The notes under the pieces were generated by a model. The model was not told the origin of the DNA. It saw only the letters and a list, made by a program, of their open reading frames with translations, and ran no database searches. A program made the translations under genes and the position numbers. Positions 1 through 5,927 of a DNA stretch of 13,437 nt are shown one piece after another. Source of the DNA: an uncultured Oscillospiraceae bacterium. Lineage in GTDB: Bacteria; Bacillota; Clostridia; Oscillospirales; Acutalibacteraceae. Each line of letters starts with the position of its first letter. Positions within the stretch are counted from its first letter, which is position 1. The stretch spans positions 1-13,437 of the forward strand of contig UREO01000047.1 of assembly GCA_900546895.1 (NCBI GenBank), given 5' to 3'.

Positions 1-7
1 TGCGCAT

Positions 8-41
8 GTCTCGTGGGCTCGGAGATGTGTATAAGAGACAG
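8..41 (+). other. Residual Nextera (Tn5) sequencing adapter
   Basis: The 34 bases match the Illumina Nextera read-2 transposase adapter from memory, and end in the 19-bp Tn5 mosaic end AGATGTGTATAAGAGACAG at 23-41. Bases 1-7 are probably part of an index or primer. This is library-construction sequence left at the contig edge and not a biological transposon end. Anything to the left of 42 should be trimmed. Confidence 0.97.
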
Positions 42-59
42 AAATTAGTGTACATTATT

Positions 60-87
60 ATTATAACATCATTTTTTTGTTTTACAA
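60..87 (-). promoter_or_regulatory. Possible outward-facing sigma-A promoter
   Basis: On the minus strand a TTGTAA -35-like box (82-87) lies 16 bp from a perfect TATAAT -10 box (60-65). It would fire leftwards, out of the contig, into a gene that is not present here. The region is very AT-rich, so a chance match is possible. No convincing terminator hairpin was seen between this site and the stop codon of the ABC-F gene at 151. Confidence 0.35.
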
Positions 88-150
88 GCGAAATAATTTA
101 TTAAATTCAAGAGTTTCAGATGGTTGACTTTGGTGATAATGTTTCAAAGC

Positions 151-1629
151 TTAAAGAACAATCTGACGGGTTGCTATGGAGCCGACAAACGAACTGTCGT
201 GTTCCACAAACAGCATGGTCGGTCGGTATTTCAGAAGGAGTTCCTCGATCTGCAACCGGGACAGAACGTCGATGAAATTGAGCGGTTCATCCCAAAGATA
301 CAGGTGCGCCCGCTCGCAGAGGCTTTTTGCGATGAGTACCTTTTTTTTCTGGCCTCCGCTGAAATCCATCATGTCCTTTTCAAACTGCGTCCTTGAAAAG
401 TCCAGCTTGCGCAGGATCGCTTTGAACAGGCTTTCGTCAATATGGCTTTCTTCCGCGTAATCTTTTAAATTTCCCCGCAGAAAGGAGGTATCCTGGGGAA
501 CGTAAGAAATGATCAGATTTTTCCCCATCTGCAGCCCACCGGTGAAATTAATTTCTTCTCCGGTCAGAAGCTTGAGAATACTGGATTTTCCACAGCCGTT
601 TTTGCCGCACAGCGCGATCCGGTCGCCCCGGCTGACCGTGAAGGAAAGACCGTCGAAGACTCTTTTGTCCCCGTAAAGCACGGAGAGGTTTTCGAGTTCG
701 ACCAGCCTGTTTTTGGGGTATTCCAGCGGCTTGACGGACAGGCTTTCGGCTGTTTCAAAATTTTTCAGAAGCTGTGCCTTTTCCTGCGCCGCCTTTTCCT
801 TGCGCGCTTCAATCGCGCCCGCCCGTTTCATCATTTTGGCCGCCTTGTGGCCGATATAGCCTTTATCCGGCTTCAGGCCGGAATTCAAACTGCCGATTTT
901 TGTTTTTTCCACTTTATCCGACCATCCGGCGGTTCTTTTCGCGGCGGCGGAAAGCTGGCCGATCTGTTTTTTCAGCTTTGCGTTTTCCTCGGTTTCAAAC
1001 TGGTCCTGCATTTCCTTGTTATGCAGCCACGAAGAAAAATTCCCTTTCTGGATTTCAATATTGGTTTTGTTGATGGACAGGACGTGGTCGATGCAGCGGT
1101 CCAGAAACGCACGGTCGTGGGAAACCAGAATAAATCCCTTTTTTGTGTTCAGATAATCGCCGACGATTTTGCGGGCCTCCATGTCCAGATGGTTGGTCGG
1201 CTCGTCAATCAGCAGAAAATGATGGTCGTTTAGAAACAGCGCGGCCAGTAGAACCTTGGTCTGCTCCCCGTTGCTTAGTGTCTTAAATGGGCGGTACAGG
1301 ACGTCCTGTGAAACGTTCAGCAGGGACAGCTCCCGGTTCAACTGCCAGAGCTCCGCCTGAGGGCAGATGCTGTTGACCGCGTCCAGCGTGTCCTGCGCTT
1401 TGTCCGGAATGTCGAAGGGGAAATAGTCGAACGGCACGGAAGACGAGATCGTTCCGGCATACTCGTATTTTCCCATCAGAAGATTTAGAAACGTGGTTTT
1501 TCCCCGCCCGTTCCGGCCCGTAAATCCAAGCTTCCAGTCGGTGTCGATCTGGAAAGAGACGTTTTCAAATATGGTATCATAGCTTCCGTCATAGCAGAAG
1601 GTCAGGTTGCTGATCTGAATCAGCGACAT
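151..1629 (-). CDS. ABC-F ATPase, Lsa-type ribosomal protection protein
   Basis: A cytosolic twin-ATPase protein of 492 residues with no membrane segments. ABC-F antibiotic-resistance proteins of the Lsa/Vga/CplR kind bind the ribosomal E site and displace lincosamides, streptogramin A or pleuromutilins. ABC domain 1 has Walker A GRNGRGKT (residues 38-45), signature LSNGEQ (118-123) and Walker B with the ABC-F DEPTNHLD motif (142-149). A charged helical linker rich in K, E and A follows. ABC domain 2 has GKNGCGKSS, signature FSGGQ and the altered WDEPLNFID motif typical of Lsa relatives. Length fits the family. The ATG at 1629 is preferred because GGAGGT (1638-1643) sits 8 nt upstream; an ATG at 1635 is too close, and longer in-frame extensions would read through the leader terminator. 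It stands alone after a leader that looks like an attenuator, which fits drug induction. The drug class is inferred only by family resemblance. Confidence 0.93.
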   Translation of the reverse strand: MSLIQISNLTFCYDGSYDTIFENVSFQIDTDWKLGFTGRNGRGKTTFLNLLMGKYEYAGTISSSVPFDYFPFDIPDKAQDTLDAVNSICPQAELWQLNRELSLLNVSQDVLYRPFKTLSNGEQTKVLLAALFLNDHHFLLIDEPTNHLDMEARKIVGDYLNTKKGFILVSHDRAFLDRCIDHVLSINKTNIEIQKGNFSSWLHNKEMQDQFETEENAKLKKQIGQLSAAAKRTAGWSDKVEKTKIGSLNSGLKPDKGYIGHKAAKMMKRAGAIEARKEKAAQEKAQLLKNFETAESLSVKPLEYPKNRLVELENLSVLYGDKRVFDGLSFTVSRGDRIALCGKNGCGKSSILKLLTGEEINFTGGLQMGKNLIISYVPQDTSFLRGNLKDYAEESHIDESLFKAILRKLDFSRTQFEKDMMDFSGGQKKKVLIAKSLCERAHLYLWDEPLNFIDVLSRLQIEELLLKYRPTMLFVEHDSSFVGSIATRQIVL

Positions 1630-1644
1630 AAGCATGCACCTCCG

Positions 1645-1686
1645 ATAAAAATAAAAGGTCTGCAGGAAAGTCAATTCCTGCAGACC
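1645..1686 (-). terminator. Intrinsic terminator in the ABC-F leader (attenuator)
   Basis: On the minus strand a perfect 12-bp stem (1675-1686 with 1657-1668) with a six-base loop is followed at once by UUUUAUUUUUAU (1656-1645). It ends 2 nt before the GGAGGT ribosome binding site of the ABC-F gene. It lies between that gene's promoter and its start, so its natural role is premature termination. Leader terminators of this kind are known upstream of several Gram-positive ABC-F and erm-type resistance genes. Confidence 0.87.
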
Positions 1687-1857
1687 GAAAATACAGCGCC
1701 GGACACTCCACGCACAAAGGCATGGAGATGTTCTGAACTTTATTCCGAATTCCGGGGTATGAAACTTGCAAACTTTCCTGCTTACGCACAGCAAAACAAA
1801 CAGCACAAACACTGCTTCTTTTGGAGTACACTATTCAATTCATAGTCAGCAAGAAAA
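1662..1857 (-). promoter_or_regulatory. Competing leader pairings: antiterminator and its sequestrator
   Basis: Three minus-strand leader segments can pair in exclusive ways. Segment 2 (1781-1772, GCAGGAAAGT) is perfectly complementary over 10 nt to segment 3 (1671-1662, ACTTTCCTGC), which is in the loop and 3' arm of the terminator; this pairing would abolish the terminator. Segment 1 (1857-1848, TTTTCTTGCT), inside the six-codon upstream ORF, pairs over 10 bp with segment 2 (1782-1773) using two G-U pairs. A ribosome paused on the upstream ORF would cover segment 1, free segment 2 and permit read-through. The complementarities are directly visible; the switching is inferred. Confidence 0.55.
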
Positions 1858-1866
1858 ATTGCGCAT
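1846..1866 (-). CDS. Putative six-codon leader peptide MRNFSC
   Basis: A six-residue ORF (MRNFSC, stop TGA) starts about 28 nt after the predicted transcription start. It has GGAG eight nt before the ATG, making it the first and best placed start in the leader. Codons 4-6 and the first base of the stop form segment 1 of the proposed attenuator, the right position for a ribosome stalled by drug to control folding. An overlapping two-codon ORF (MN, 1843-1835) follows and could help the pause. The peptide is not one I recognise from known leader peptides. Confidence 0.5.
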   Translation of the reverse strand: MRNFSC

Positions 1867-1900
1867 CTTTTCAACTCCAGTTCTTATTTTTATCGTTCTT

Positions 1901-1929
1901 ACTATATCATGCCCGTTTTGCCGTGTCAA
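1901..1929 (-). promoter_or_regulatory. Sigma-A promoter of the ABC-F gene
   Basis: The minus strand carries a perfect TTGACA -35 box (1924-1929), a 17-bp spacer and TATAGT as -10 box (1901-1906). Transcription should start near 1894, giving a leader of about 265 nt to the ABC-F start at 1629. That leader (1630-1900) holds the six-codon ORF, the antiterminator segments and the terminator, and no other gene that I can support. Confidence 0.8.
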
Positions 1930-1948
1930 GTCAACAGGGCAAAACCGG
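1912..1948. repeat. Inverted repeat overlapping the ABC-F promoter
   Basis: Arms CCCGTTTTGCC (1912-1922) and GGCAAAACCGG (1938-1948) match at 10 of 11 positions around a 15-bp spacer. The -35 box lies in the spacer and one arm lies between -35 and -10, so a bound protein would block the promoter. No T-run follows on either strand, which argues against a terminator for the upstream dehydrogenase gene. A role as operator is a guess. Confidence 0.4.
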
Positions 1949-1966
1949 AACGGGAGATACAAACAG

Positions 1967-3349
1967 CTAAACAGCGGAGTCCCGGTCTTTCGGCTGTTGG
2001 CTTTTAAAATAATCGGCTGCTTTCAGCGCCATTTCCTCCGCAATACCGAGATCCCATAAAAGCTGCAGCAGCGTGTAACGGTCGCGCACCTCCTTGGCAA
2101 CAAGAATGCTGTCCACCACCGTTTCGTCATCCACGCCCACCTGGCGGGGATTGATCGGCGCATCCAGTCTGGACAGCATCGTTTCTATTTCCTCCACAGA
2201 CGGCAGCCGCGAAATGATTTCCAGAATTTCCGGCCAGTGCTGCTCAATGCTCCGGATGCGTACCGCATGGGTTCTCGGCGCATTCTTTTTCGCTTTCTTT
2301 TCCAACTCGATGACGCCCGGGGCGGCCGGGCCGAAGGTAGCCGTGATTTTTTTCTCCCATTGACCGTAATCAAAATTCTGGACGGTACGGTACGCTTTTT
2401 CAAAATCGACGGACATCTTTGCAAGCTCTTTATAAAGATAAACAACGGCGACCGTTCCGATCCCGACCTTCGTTCCGTGAAGCACGGGCTTGCGCCCTTC
2501 AAATAAAAATTTCATCTCCCAGAAATGGGAAATATGATGCTCGCTGCCAGAGGCGGGACGGGAATTTCCGGCAAACCCCATTGCCATGCCCGTCAGCACC
2601 AGCGCTTCCATAATGTTTCCGATCACCTTCGGGTCGCGGGTTTTTACCAGTTCAATATTGCCGACAACCTTTTGAATGGAGATATCCACCATCTTGACAA
2701 TGTTTTGACAGTAATATTCTGCGTTTACTATATGAGAAATTTTCCAGTCGGTAATACAGGTATATTTCCCCAGAATGTCGCCCAGTCCGGCCGTAATCAT
2801 ATTCATAGGCGCTTTGCAGAGAATGTCCAGATCCCCGATGATGACCTGTGGGATGTGGGTGGGGTAGGTCGTTTTTAAATGCCGGATAATCAAAGGGGCG
2901 CCGTCGGAAGCGAAACCGTCCATGGAGGGTGCGGTCGCGACGATAAAATAGTCGAGCCCCAGCTTATAGCTGATAAATTTGCAGAGATCGTTGATGGTTC
3001 CGGTGCCGACGGCAATGATGAGGTCCGCGCTCCTGTCGAAAGCGGCGATTACTTCGCCGAGGGCTTCTTCGTCCGGAACAACGTCCTCCTGATTTAAAAC
3101 ATACAAGGAATTTTCGCATCCGGCCTTATCCAGTATTTCTTTGACTCTTTTTCCGCCTGCCTTGTAAGTATTGGCATCACAGACAAGAAAGGATCTGCGG
3201 TGGCCGTTCTTTTGGATGTAGTGTGGAAGCTTTTCCACAGCTCCGGAGGATATGTCCACATCCTTCAGGCTGGTGCTATGGTTTTTTCCACAGTCGCAGG
3301 GAAAGGTCTGATCCAAGTAATCGGAAATAGAAAAAGCTTCAGGATTCAT
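1967..3349 (-). CDS. sn-glycerol-1-phosphate dehydrogenase family (AraM/EgsA-like, Fe-ADH_2)
   Basis: A 460-residue soluble oxidoreductase. Known relatives reduce dihydroxyacetone phosphate to sn-glycerol-1-phosphate with NAD(P)H and a divalent metal. The nucleotide-binding segment is GTGTINDLCK (115-124), followed by the family block TAPSMDGFASDGAP (139-152). Likely metal ligands are D191 (GLGDILGK), a His of GSEHH (271/272) and H291 (LHGTKVG). It is longer at the C-terminus than Bacillus AraM or archaeal EgsA. The ATG at 3349 has AAGGAG 8 nt upstream; an in-frame extension to 3511 would overlap the regulator gene and has no such signal. It is the last gene of the epimerase-regulator-dehydrogenase operon. 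In this context it may act on a sugar or polyol phosphate related to the PTS product, or on DHAP from the aldolases. The substrate is unproven. Confidence 0.85.
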   Translation of the reverse strand: MNPEAFSISDYLDQTFPCDCGKNHSTSLKDVDISSGAVEKLPHYIQKNGHRRSFLVCDANTYKAGGKRVKEILDKAGCENSLYVLNQEDVVPDEEALGEVIAAFDRSADLIIAVGTGTINDLCKFISYKLGLDYFIVATAPSMDGFASDGAPLIIRHLKTTYPTHIPQVIIGDLDILCKAPMNMITAGLGDILGKYTCITDWKISHIVNAEYYCQNIVKMVDISIQKVVGNIELVKTRDPKVIGNIMEALVLTGMAMGFAGNSRPASGSEHHISHFWEMKFLFEGRKPVLHGTKVGIGTVAVVYLYKELAKMSVDFEKAYRTVQNFDYGQWEKKITATFGPAAPGVIELEKKAKKNAPRTHAVRIRSIEQHWPEILEIISRLPSVEEIETMLSRLDAPINPRQVGVDDETVVDSILVAKEVRDRYTLLQLLWDLGIAEEMALKAADYFKSQQPKDRDSAV

Positions 3350-3381
3350 GATTATTACTCCTTCCCTCCATCTGATAAGCG

Positions 3382-3413
3382 GTTTCTGCAGAGCAGATGT
3401 GCTACGCAGAAAC
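3382..3413. repeat. Inverted repeat between the regulator and dehydrogenase genes
   Basis: GTTTCTGC (3382-3389) and GCAGAAAC (3406-3413) form a perfect 8-bp inverted repeat with a 16-bp spacer in the 67-bp gap. It could fold in the message as a processing or stability element, or be a protein site. No T-run follows, so it is not a clear terminator. Confidence 0.4.
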
Positions 3414-3416
3414 GGA

Positions 3417-4157
3417 TTACCGGGCATGTGCATCCCGGTTGAATTCAAACCGGGTTTTATAGGCAGAGACCTTTGTTGTGACGTATTCGATAATTCTGTT
3501 GTCGCTGTCATGCGCCAGAGCGAAAAGAATCATCAGCGGGTCTCCCGGGTCGATCTGCAGATGCATGGCCTGATAAGCGTTTGCCGGACGGACTTCAATG
3601 GCCTGATATTCCACGTCGGGATTAATCCCATGCTCCCGGAAAGTATTGTAAAGCGACTTATCGGTAAAGTCGATTTTTATCAGATCGGGGGAAATGTACA
3701 GGGGAATATAGCTTTCCGTCAGGGTCACGGGCTGATCGTCGATAAATCTGAGACGCAGCAGATGAAAGACGTCGTCATCCTGTGCAATCCCCAGCTTTTC
3801 CGCGATCTGGGACGACGCATGCTCCACATTCTGAAGGAGCACCTTGCTTTTGGTGATCTTGCCCTGATCCAGCTCGTCGTTATAAAAACCGATCCCGCTG
3901 TGTAGCCGGTGGCAGCTGTCTGCCTGATTGCCTGTGAAAAAGGCCCCTTTTCCGCGCATCCGGATGATCTTTCCGTCCGCTTCCAGCAAATCCATCGCCT
4001 TTCTGATGGTGGAGCGGCTGACGTCGAATTTTTCACACAGCTCCCGTTCGCTCGGCAGACTGAAAAAATAGTCCTTGTCGCCATACAATTCCAGAATATC
4101 GTTTTTAATTTGCAGATAAAGCGATTTGCTCTCGCTGTCTGTTTCTTTTTTTACCAT
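3417..4157 (-). CDS. GntR-family (HutC subfamily) transcriptional regulator with UTRA domain
   Basis: A 246-residue one-component regulator. Residues about 10-75 form the GntR winged helix: LPSERELCEKFDVSRSTIRKAMDLLEADGKI, with the wing RMRGKGAFF. Residues about 90-235 form a UTRA ligand-binding domain, recognisable from the LLRLRFIDDQPVTLTESYIP stretch and the closing RIIEYVTTKVSAYKTRFEF strands. In this subfamily the ligand is usually a phosphorylated sugar or a related metabolite. The start has CCTCC on the plus strand (GGAGG, 4166-4170), 8 nt upstream. It lies between the epimerase and dehydrogenase genes and beside a divergent PTS operon, so it most likely controls both by sensing the sugar phosphate. 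Likely operators are the inverted repeat at 5417-5451 or repeats near 4986. Whether it represses or activates cannot be told. Confidence 0.93.
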   Translation of the reverse strand: MVKKETDSESKSLYLQIKNDILELYGDKDYFFSLPSERELCEKFDVSRSTIRKAMDLLEADGKIIRMRGKGAFFTGNQADSCHRLHSGIGFYNDELDQGKITKSKVLLQNVEHASSQIAEKLGIAQDDDVFHLLRLRFIDDQPVTLTESYIPLYISPDLIKIDFTDKSLYNTFREHGINPDVEYQAIEVRPANAYQAMHLQIDPGDPLMILFALAHDSDNRIIEYVTTKVSAYKTRFEFNRDAHAR

Positions 4158-4201
4158 TGGAAATTCCTCCCGAATACTGTTAATGAGACATTTTCTTTTC
4201 C

Positions 4202-4909
4202 TTAGGATGCAGGAATATGGGGTTTTATGGCTCGGAGCATATCCAGTGCATTTTCTGAAATACTCTTTTTGCCTGTAAAAAGTCCGGAGGTTCCTCCCGT
4301 AAGAACATTTGCACCCACCTGTGTGACAAGTGGTATCGTTGTGATGTTTATGTTGCCGTCGGCCTGAATATCCACGGTAAGCCCGTCATTGTTCAGCATC
4401 CGGCGCATTTGGCGGATATGCTCTATTGCCTGGATCTGGATTTTCTGGCCGGAAAATCCGGGGTTTACGGTTAATTTGAGAATCATAGGAACCTCCCTTG
4501 AGAGGGATATAAAATCATCGCCGGGTTCGGTTGTGCACTTATAGGCTAGAACAGGCTGAGAACCGTACCTTCGGATAAGGTCAAAGGTCGCAAGAGGGTT
4601 CTGCATGGCTTCGTAATGGACGGAAATATAGTCCGCGCCCGCCTTAGCAAAGGACTCTATGTATTTCTCAGGCTCGTAGACTGCAAGGTGCGCTTCAATG
4701 GGAAGTGCAGTCACCGGACGCATTTTTTCCAGTGTAGTCTGGCCCAATATAAAGCAATCGTTAAAACGTCCGTCGACAACATCAAAGTGGAAAAAGGACA
4801 CGGATGACTGTTCAACCTCTTTGATCTGACTTTGCAGATTGCACAGGTCCATACAGGATACGGAGGCGGATATGTAAAATGGTTTTCGCTGTACCGTACG
4901 CACGATCAT
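4202..4909 (-). CDS. Ketose-phosphate 3-epimerase (Rpe superfamily, AlsE-like)
   Basis: A 235-residue TIM-barrel epimerase that interconverts ketose phosphates at C3 using a bound metal. Expected ligands are present: H41 and D43 (FHFDVVDG), H74 (EAHLAV) and D184 (ADGNIN). The phosphate-binding end is TVNPGFSGQ (147-155) and GGTSGLF (205-211). From memory, SCMDL near residue 18, the non-Gly residue after DG at 184 and GTSGLF resemble E. coli AlsE (D-allulose-6-phosphate 3-epimerase) more than ribulose-5-phosphate epimerase, where VDGGI is usual. That suggests a hexulose-phosphate substrate, but pentulose phosphate is not excluded. The start at 4909 follows GGGGGAAG, a modest ribosome binding site. 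It is first in its operon, 44 bp before the gntR start, and faces away from the PTS operon. Confidence 0.87.
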   Translation of the reverse strand: MIVRTVQRKPFYISASVSCMDLCNLQSQIKEVEQSSVSFFHFDVVDGRFNDCFILGQTTLEKMRPVTALPIEAHLAVYEPEKYIESFAKAGADYISVHYEAMQNPLATFDLIRRYGSQPVLAYKCTTEPGDDFISLSREVPMILKLTVNPGFSGQKIQIQAIEHIRQMRRMLNNDGLTVDIQADGNINITTIPLVTQVGANVLTGGTSGLFTGKKSISENALDMLRAIKPHIPAS

Positions 4910-4956
4910 CTTCCCCCAGTTCTGTGAAATAGGGTTTGCTTTTAAAACCTGATATT

Positions 4957-4985
4957 ATCATAGCACCGATTCATTTAAAATACAA
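4957..4985 (-). promoter_or_regulatory. Promoter of the epimerase-gntR-dehydrogenase operon
   Basis: The minus strand has TTGTAT (4980-4985), a 17-bp spacer and TATGAT (4957-4962). Transcription would start near 4950, about 40 nt before the epimerase ATG. A GGTAT motif (4988-4992) directly beside the -35 box recalls the TGGTAT half-sites of some HutC-type regulators, and a TGGTATAAAT sequence recurs at the operator of the opposite operon. Confidence 0.6.
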
Positions 4986-5369
4986 GTGGTATTTATTTTA
5001 GAAAAGCATTTTTCGATAAATTCCAGTATACAATAAAAAAACATCTCTAAAATGCGCTGGTTCTTCCATTTTTCTACAGATATATTAGCCTTTTCGAACA
5101 AAACAGCGCGGATTTTTCCAATAGAACAGGATGTGCGCCAATGGATACCATATTTAGGAAAAGGGCAAATTTATTAAAAAATAGTAGACCTTTTGTATTT
5201 TTAATAACGAGCTCATCTTAAAGAAAATTTGCTTGTTAATTAAATGCCAACGGTTTGGATTTAATGCCTATATATAAATATATTTTGATATTTATTTGTG
5301 CAATATTAAGAATATGGTTAAAGCCGTATGTAATTAATGTACAAATTAATTTAAATCAATCAAATATTA
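4986..5369. other. AT-rich divergent control region without a gene
   Basis: This part of the 580-bp gap (4910-5489) is strongly AT-rich and holds no gene I can support. An open frame at 5255-5458 is low-complexity, lacks a good ribosome binding site and runs through the PTS promoter and operator. Visible short signals are TGTA-N7-TACA (5329-5343), a weak cre-like TGCCAACGGTTTGG (5245-5258), and an ATGGATACCAT-type sequence near 5142 that contains the same GGTAT element in reverse. None is strong enough to name. Confidence 0.5.
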
Positions 5370-5398
5370 TTGACACTAATGGCGCGGCATGCTATATT
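5370..5398 (+). promoter_or_regulatory. Sigma-A promoter of the PTS operon
   Basis: A perfect TTGACA (5370-5375), a 17-bp spacer and TATATT (5393-5398). Transcription should start near 5405, about 85 nt before the EIIA start. The promoter is close to consensus, so tight repression is to be expected, and an inverted repeat lies just downstream. Confidence 0.8.
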
Positions 5399-5416
5399 AA
5401 AAACACGAGAGATAGG

Positions 5417-5451
5417 TACCAAATGTATTTTAATAATAATAACATTTGGTA
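5417..5451. promoter_or_regulatory. Perfect 10-bp inverted repeat, probable operator
   Basis: TACCAAATGT (5417-5426) and ACATTTGGTA (5442-5451) are exact reverse complements separated by 15 bp of A/T. The repeat covers about +12 to +46 of the PTS transcript, where a bound repressor would act as a roadblock. The outer TTTGGTA contains the TGGT element common in HutC-type operators, so the GntR protein at 3417-4157 is the natural candidate. As RNA the arms could also form a hairpin in the leader, but no T-run follows, so a terminator is unlikely. Confidence 0.6.
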
Positions 5452-5489
5452 TAAATAATTCGGTATGACAATGAAGGAGGTGAAAAGGA

Positions 5490-5897
5490 ATGATCGGAGT
5501 GGTGGTTGTTACCCATGGCGATTTGGGAAAAGCATGTGTGGAATCAGTCGAACTGATCGCGGGGCCTCAGAGCAACGTCAGGGCGCTGGGTCTGCACCAC
5601 GGAGACGCCCCGGAGGAACTTGAAAAAGAGATCCTCAATGCGGTGAAGGAACTGGATGAAGGGGAAGGGGTACTTGTACTGGTTGATTTTTACGGAGGCA
5701 CCCCGGCCAACCTCGTTCTGAAATGCATGTGCTCCAGTGAATTCCTGTGTATTGCGGGGGTAAATATGCCCATGATGGTCGAGGCGCTCACCATGAGAAA
5801 GGGCTGTACAGTGGAGCAGCTGGAAAAAAACTGCATTGCGGCGGGGGAAAGCAGTTTCATTGAACTTCACGAAATGTTCAGATCCCTGATGAATTGA
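5490..5897 (+). CDS. PTS mannose-family EIIA component
   Basis: A 135-residue cytosolic phosphocarrier that takes phosphate from HPr and passes it to EIIB. The phosphorylation site is H9 in VVTHGDLGKA, and the family motif DFYGGTPANL begins at D66, matching the D67 region of ManX. It is a stand-alone EIIA not fused to EIIB. The start has AAGGAGG (5474-5480), 9 nt upstream. It is the first gene of the plus-strand operon and precedes the EIIB gene by 30 bp. The fold is certain; substrate is set by EIIB/C/D and cannot be told here. Confidence 0.95.
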   Translation: MIGVVVVTHGDLGKACVESVELIAGPQSNVRALGLHHGDAPEELEKEILNAVKELDEGEGVLVLVDFYGGTPANLVLKCMCSSEFLCIAGVNMPMMVEALTMRKGCTVEQLEKNCIAAGESSFIELHEMFRSLMN

Positions 5898-5927
5898 TCG
5901 GGGAATTAAGAAGGAGTGGAAAGAATC

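Noticed and set aside
23..41. Tn5 mosaic end as a natural insertion sequence end
   Set aside because: It is joined directly to the synthetic Nextera adapter tail, so it is library DNA.
1630..1812. In-frame N-terminal extension of the ABC-F protein
   Set aside because: It starts at a GTG without a ribosome binding site, reads through the leader terminator, and adds residues not found in the family. GGAGGT fits the ATG at 1629.
1589..1831. Second leader frame in the ABC-F 5' region (contains MPLCVECP)
   Set aside because: No ribosome binding site before its GTG/ATG starts, and it runs across the terminator and into the ABC-F gene out of frame.
3350..3511. In-frame extension of the dehydrogenase gene
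   Set aside because: It overlaps the end of the gntR gene and has no better start; AAGGAG supports the ATG at 3349.
5245..5258. cre-like site (TGCCAACGGTTTGG)
   Set aside because: Only 6 of 8 fixed cre positions match on either strand and it lies over 100 bp upstream of the promoter. CcpA control remains possible because HPr has S46, but this site is not convincing.
5255..5458. 67-codon open frame in the divergent region
   Set aside because: Low-complexity and AT-driven, no good ribosome binding site, and it covers the promoter and operator of the PTS operon.
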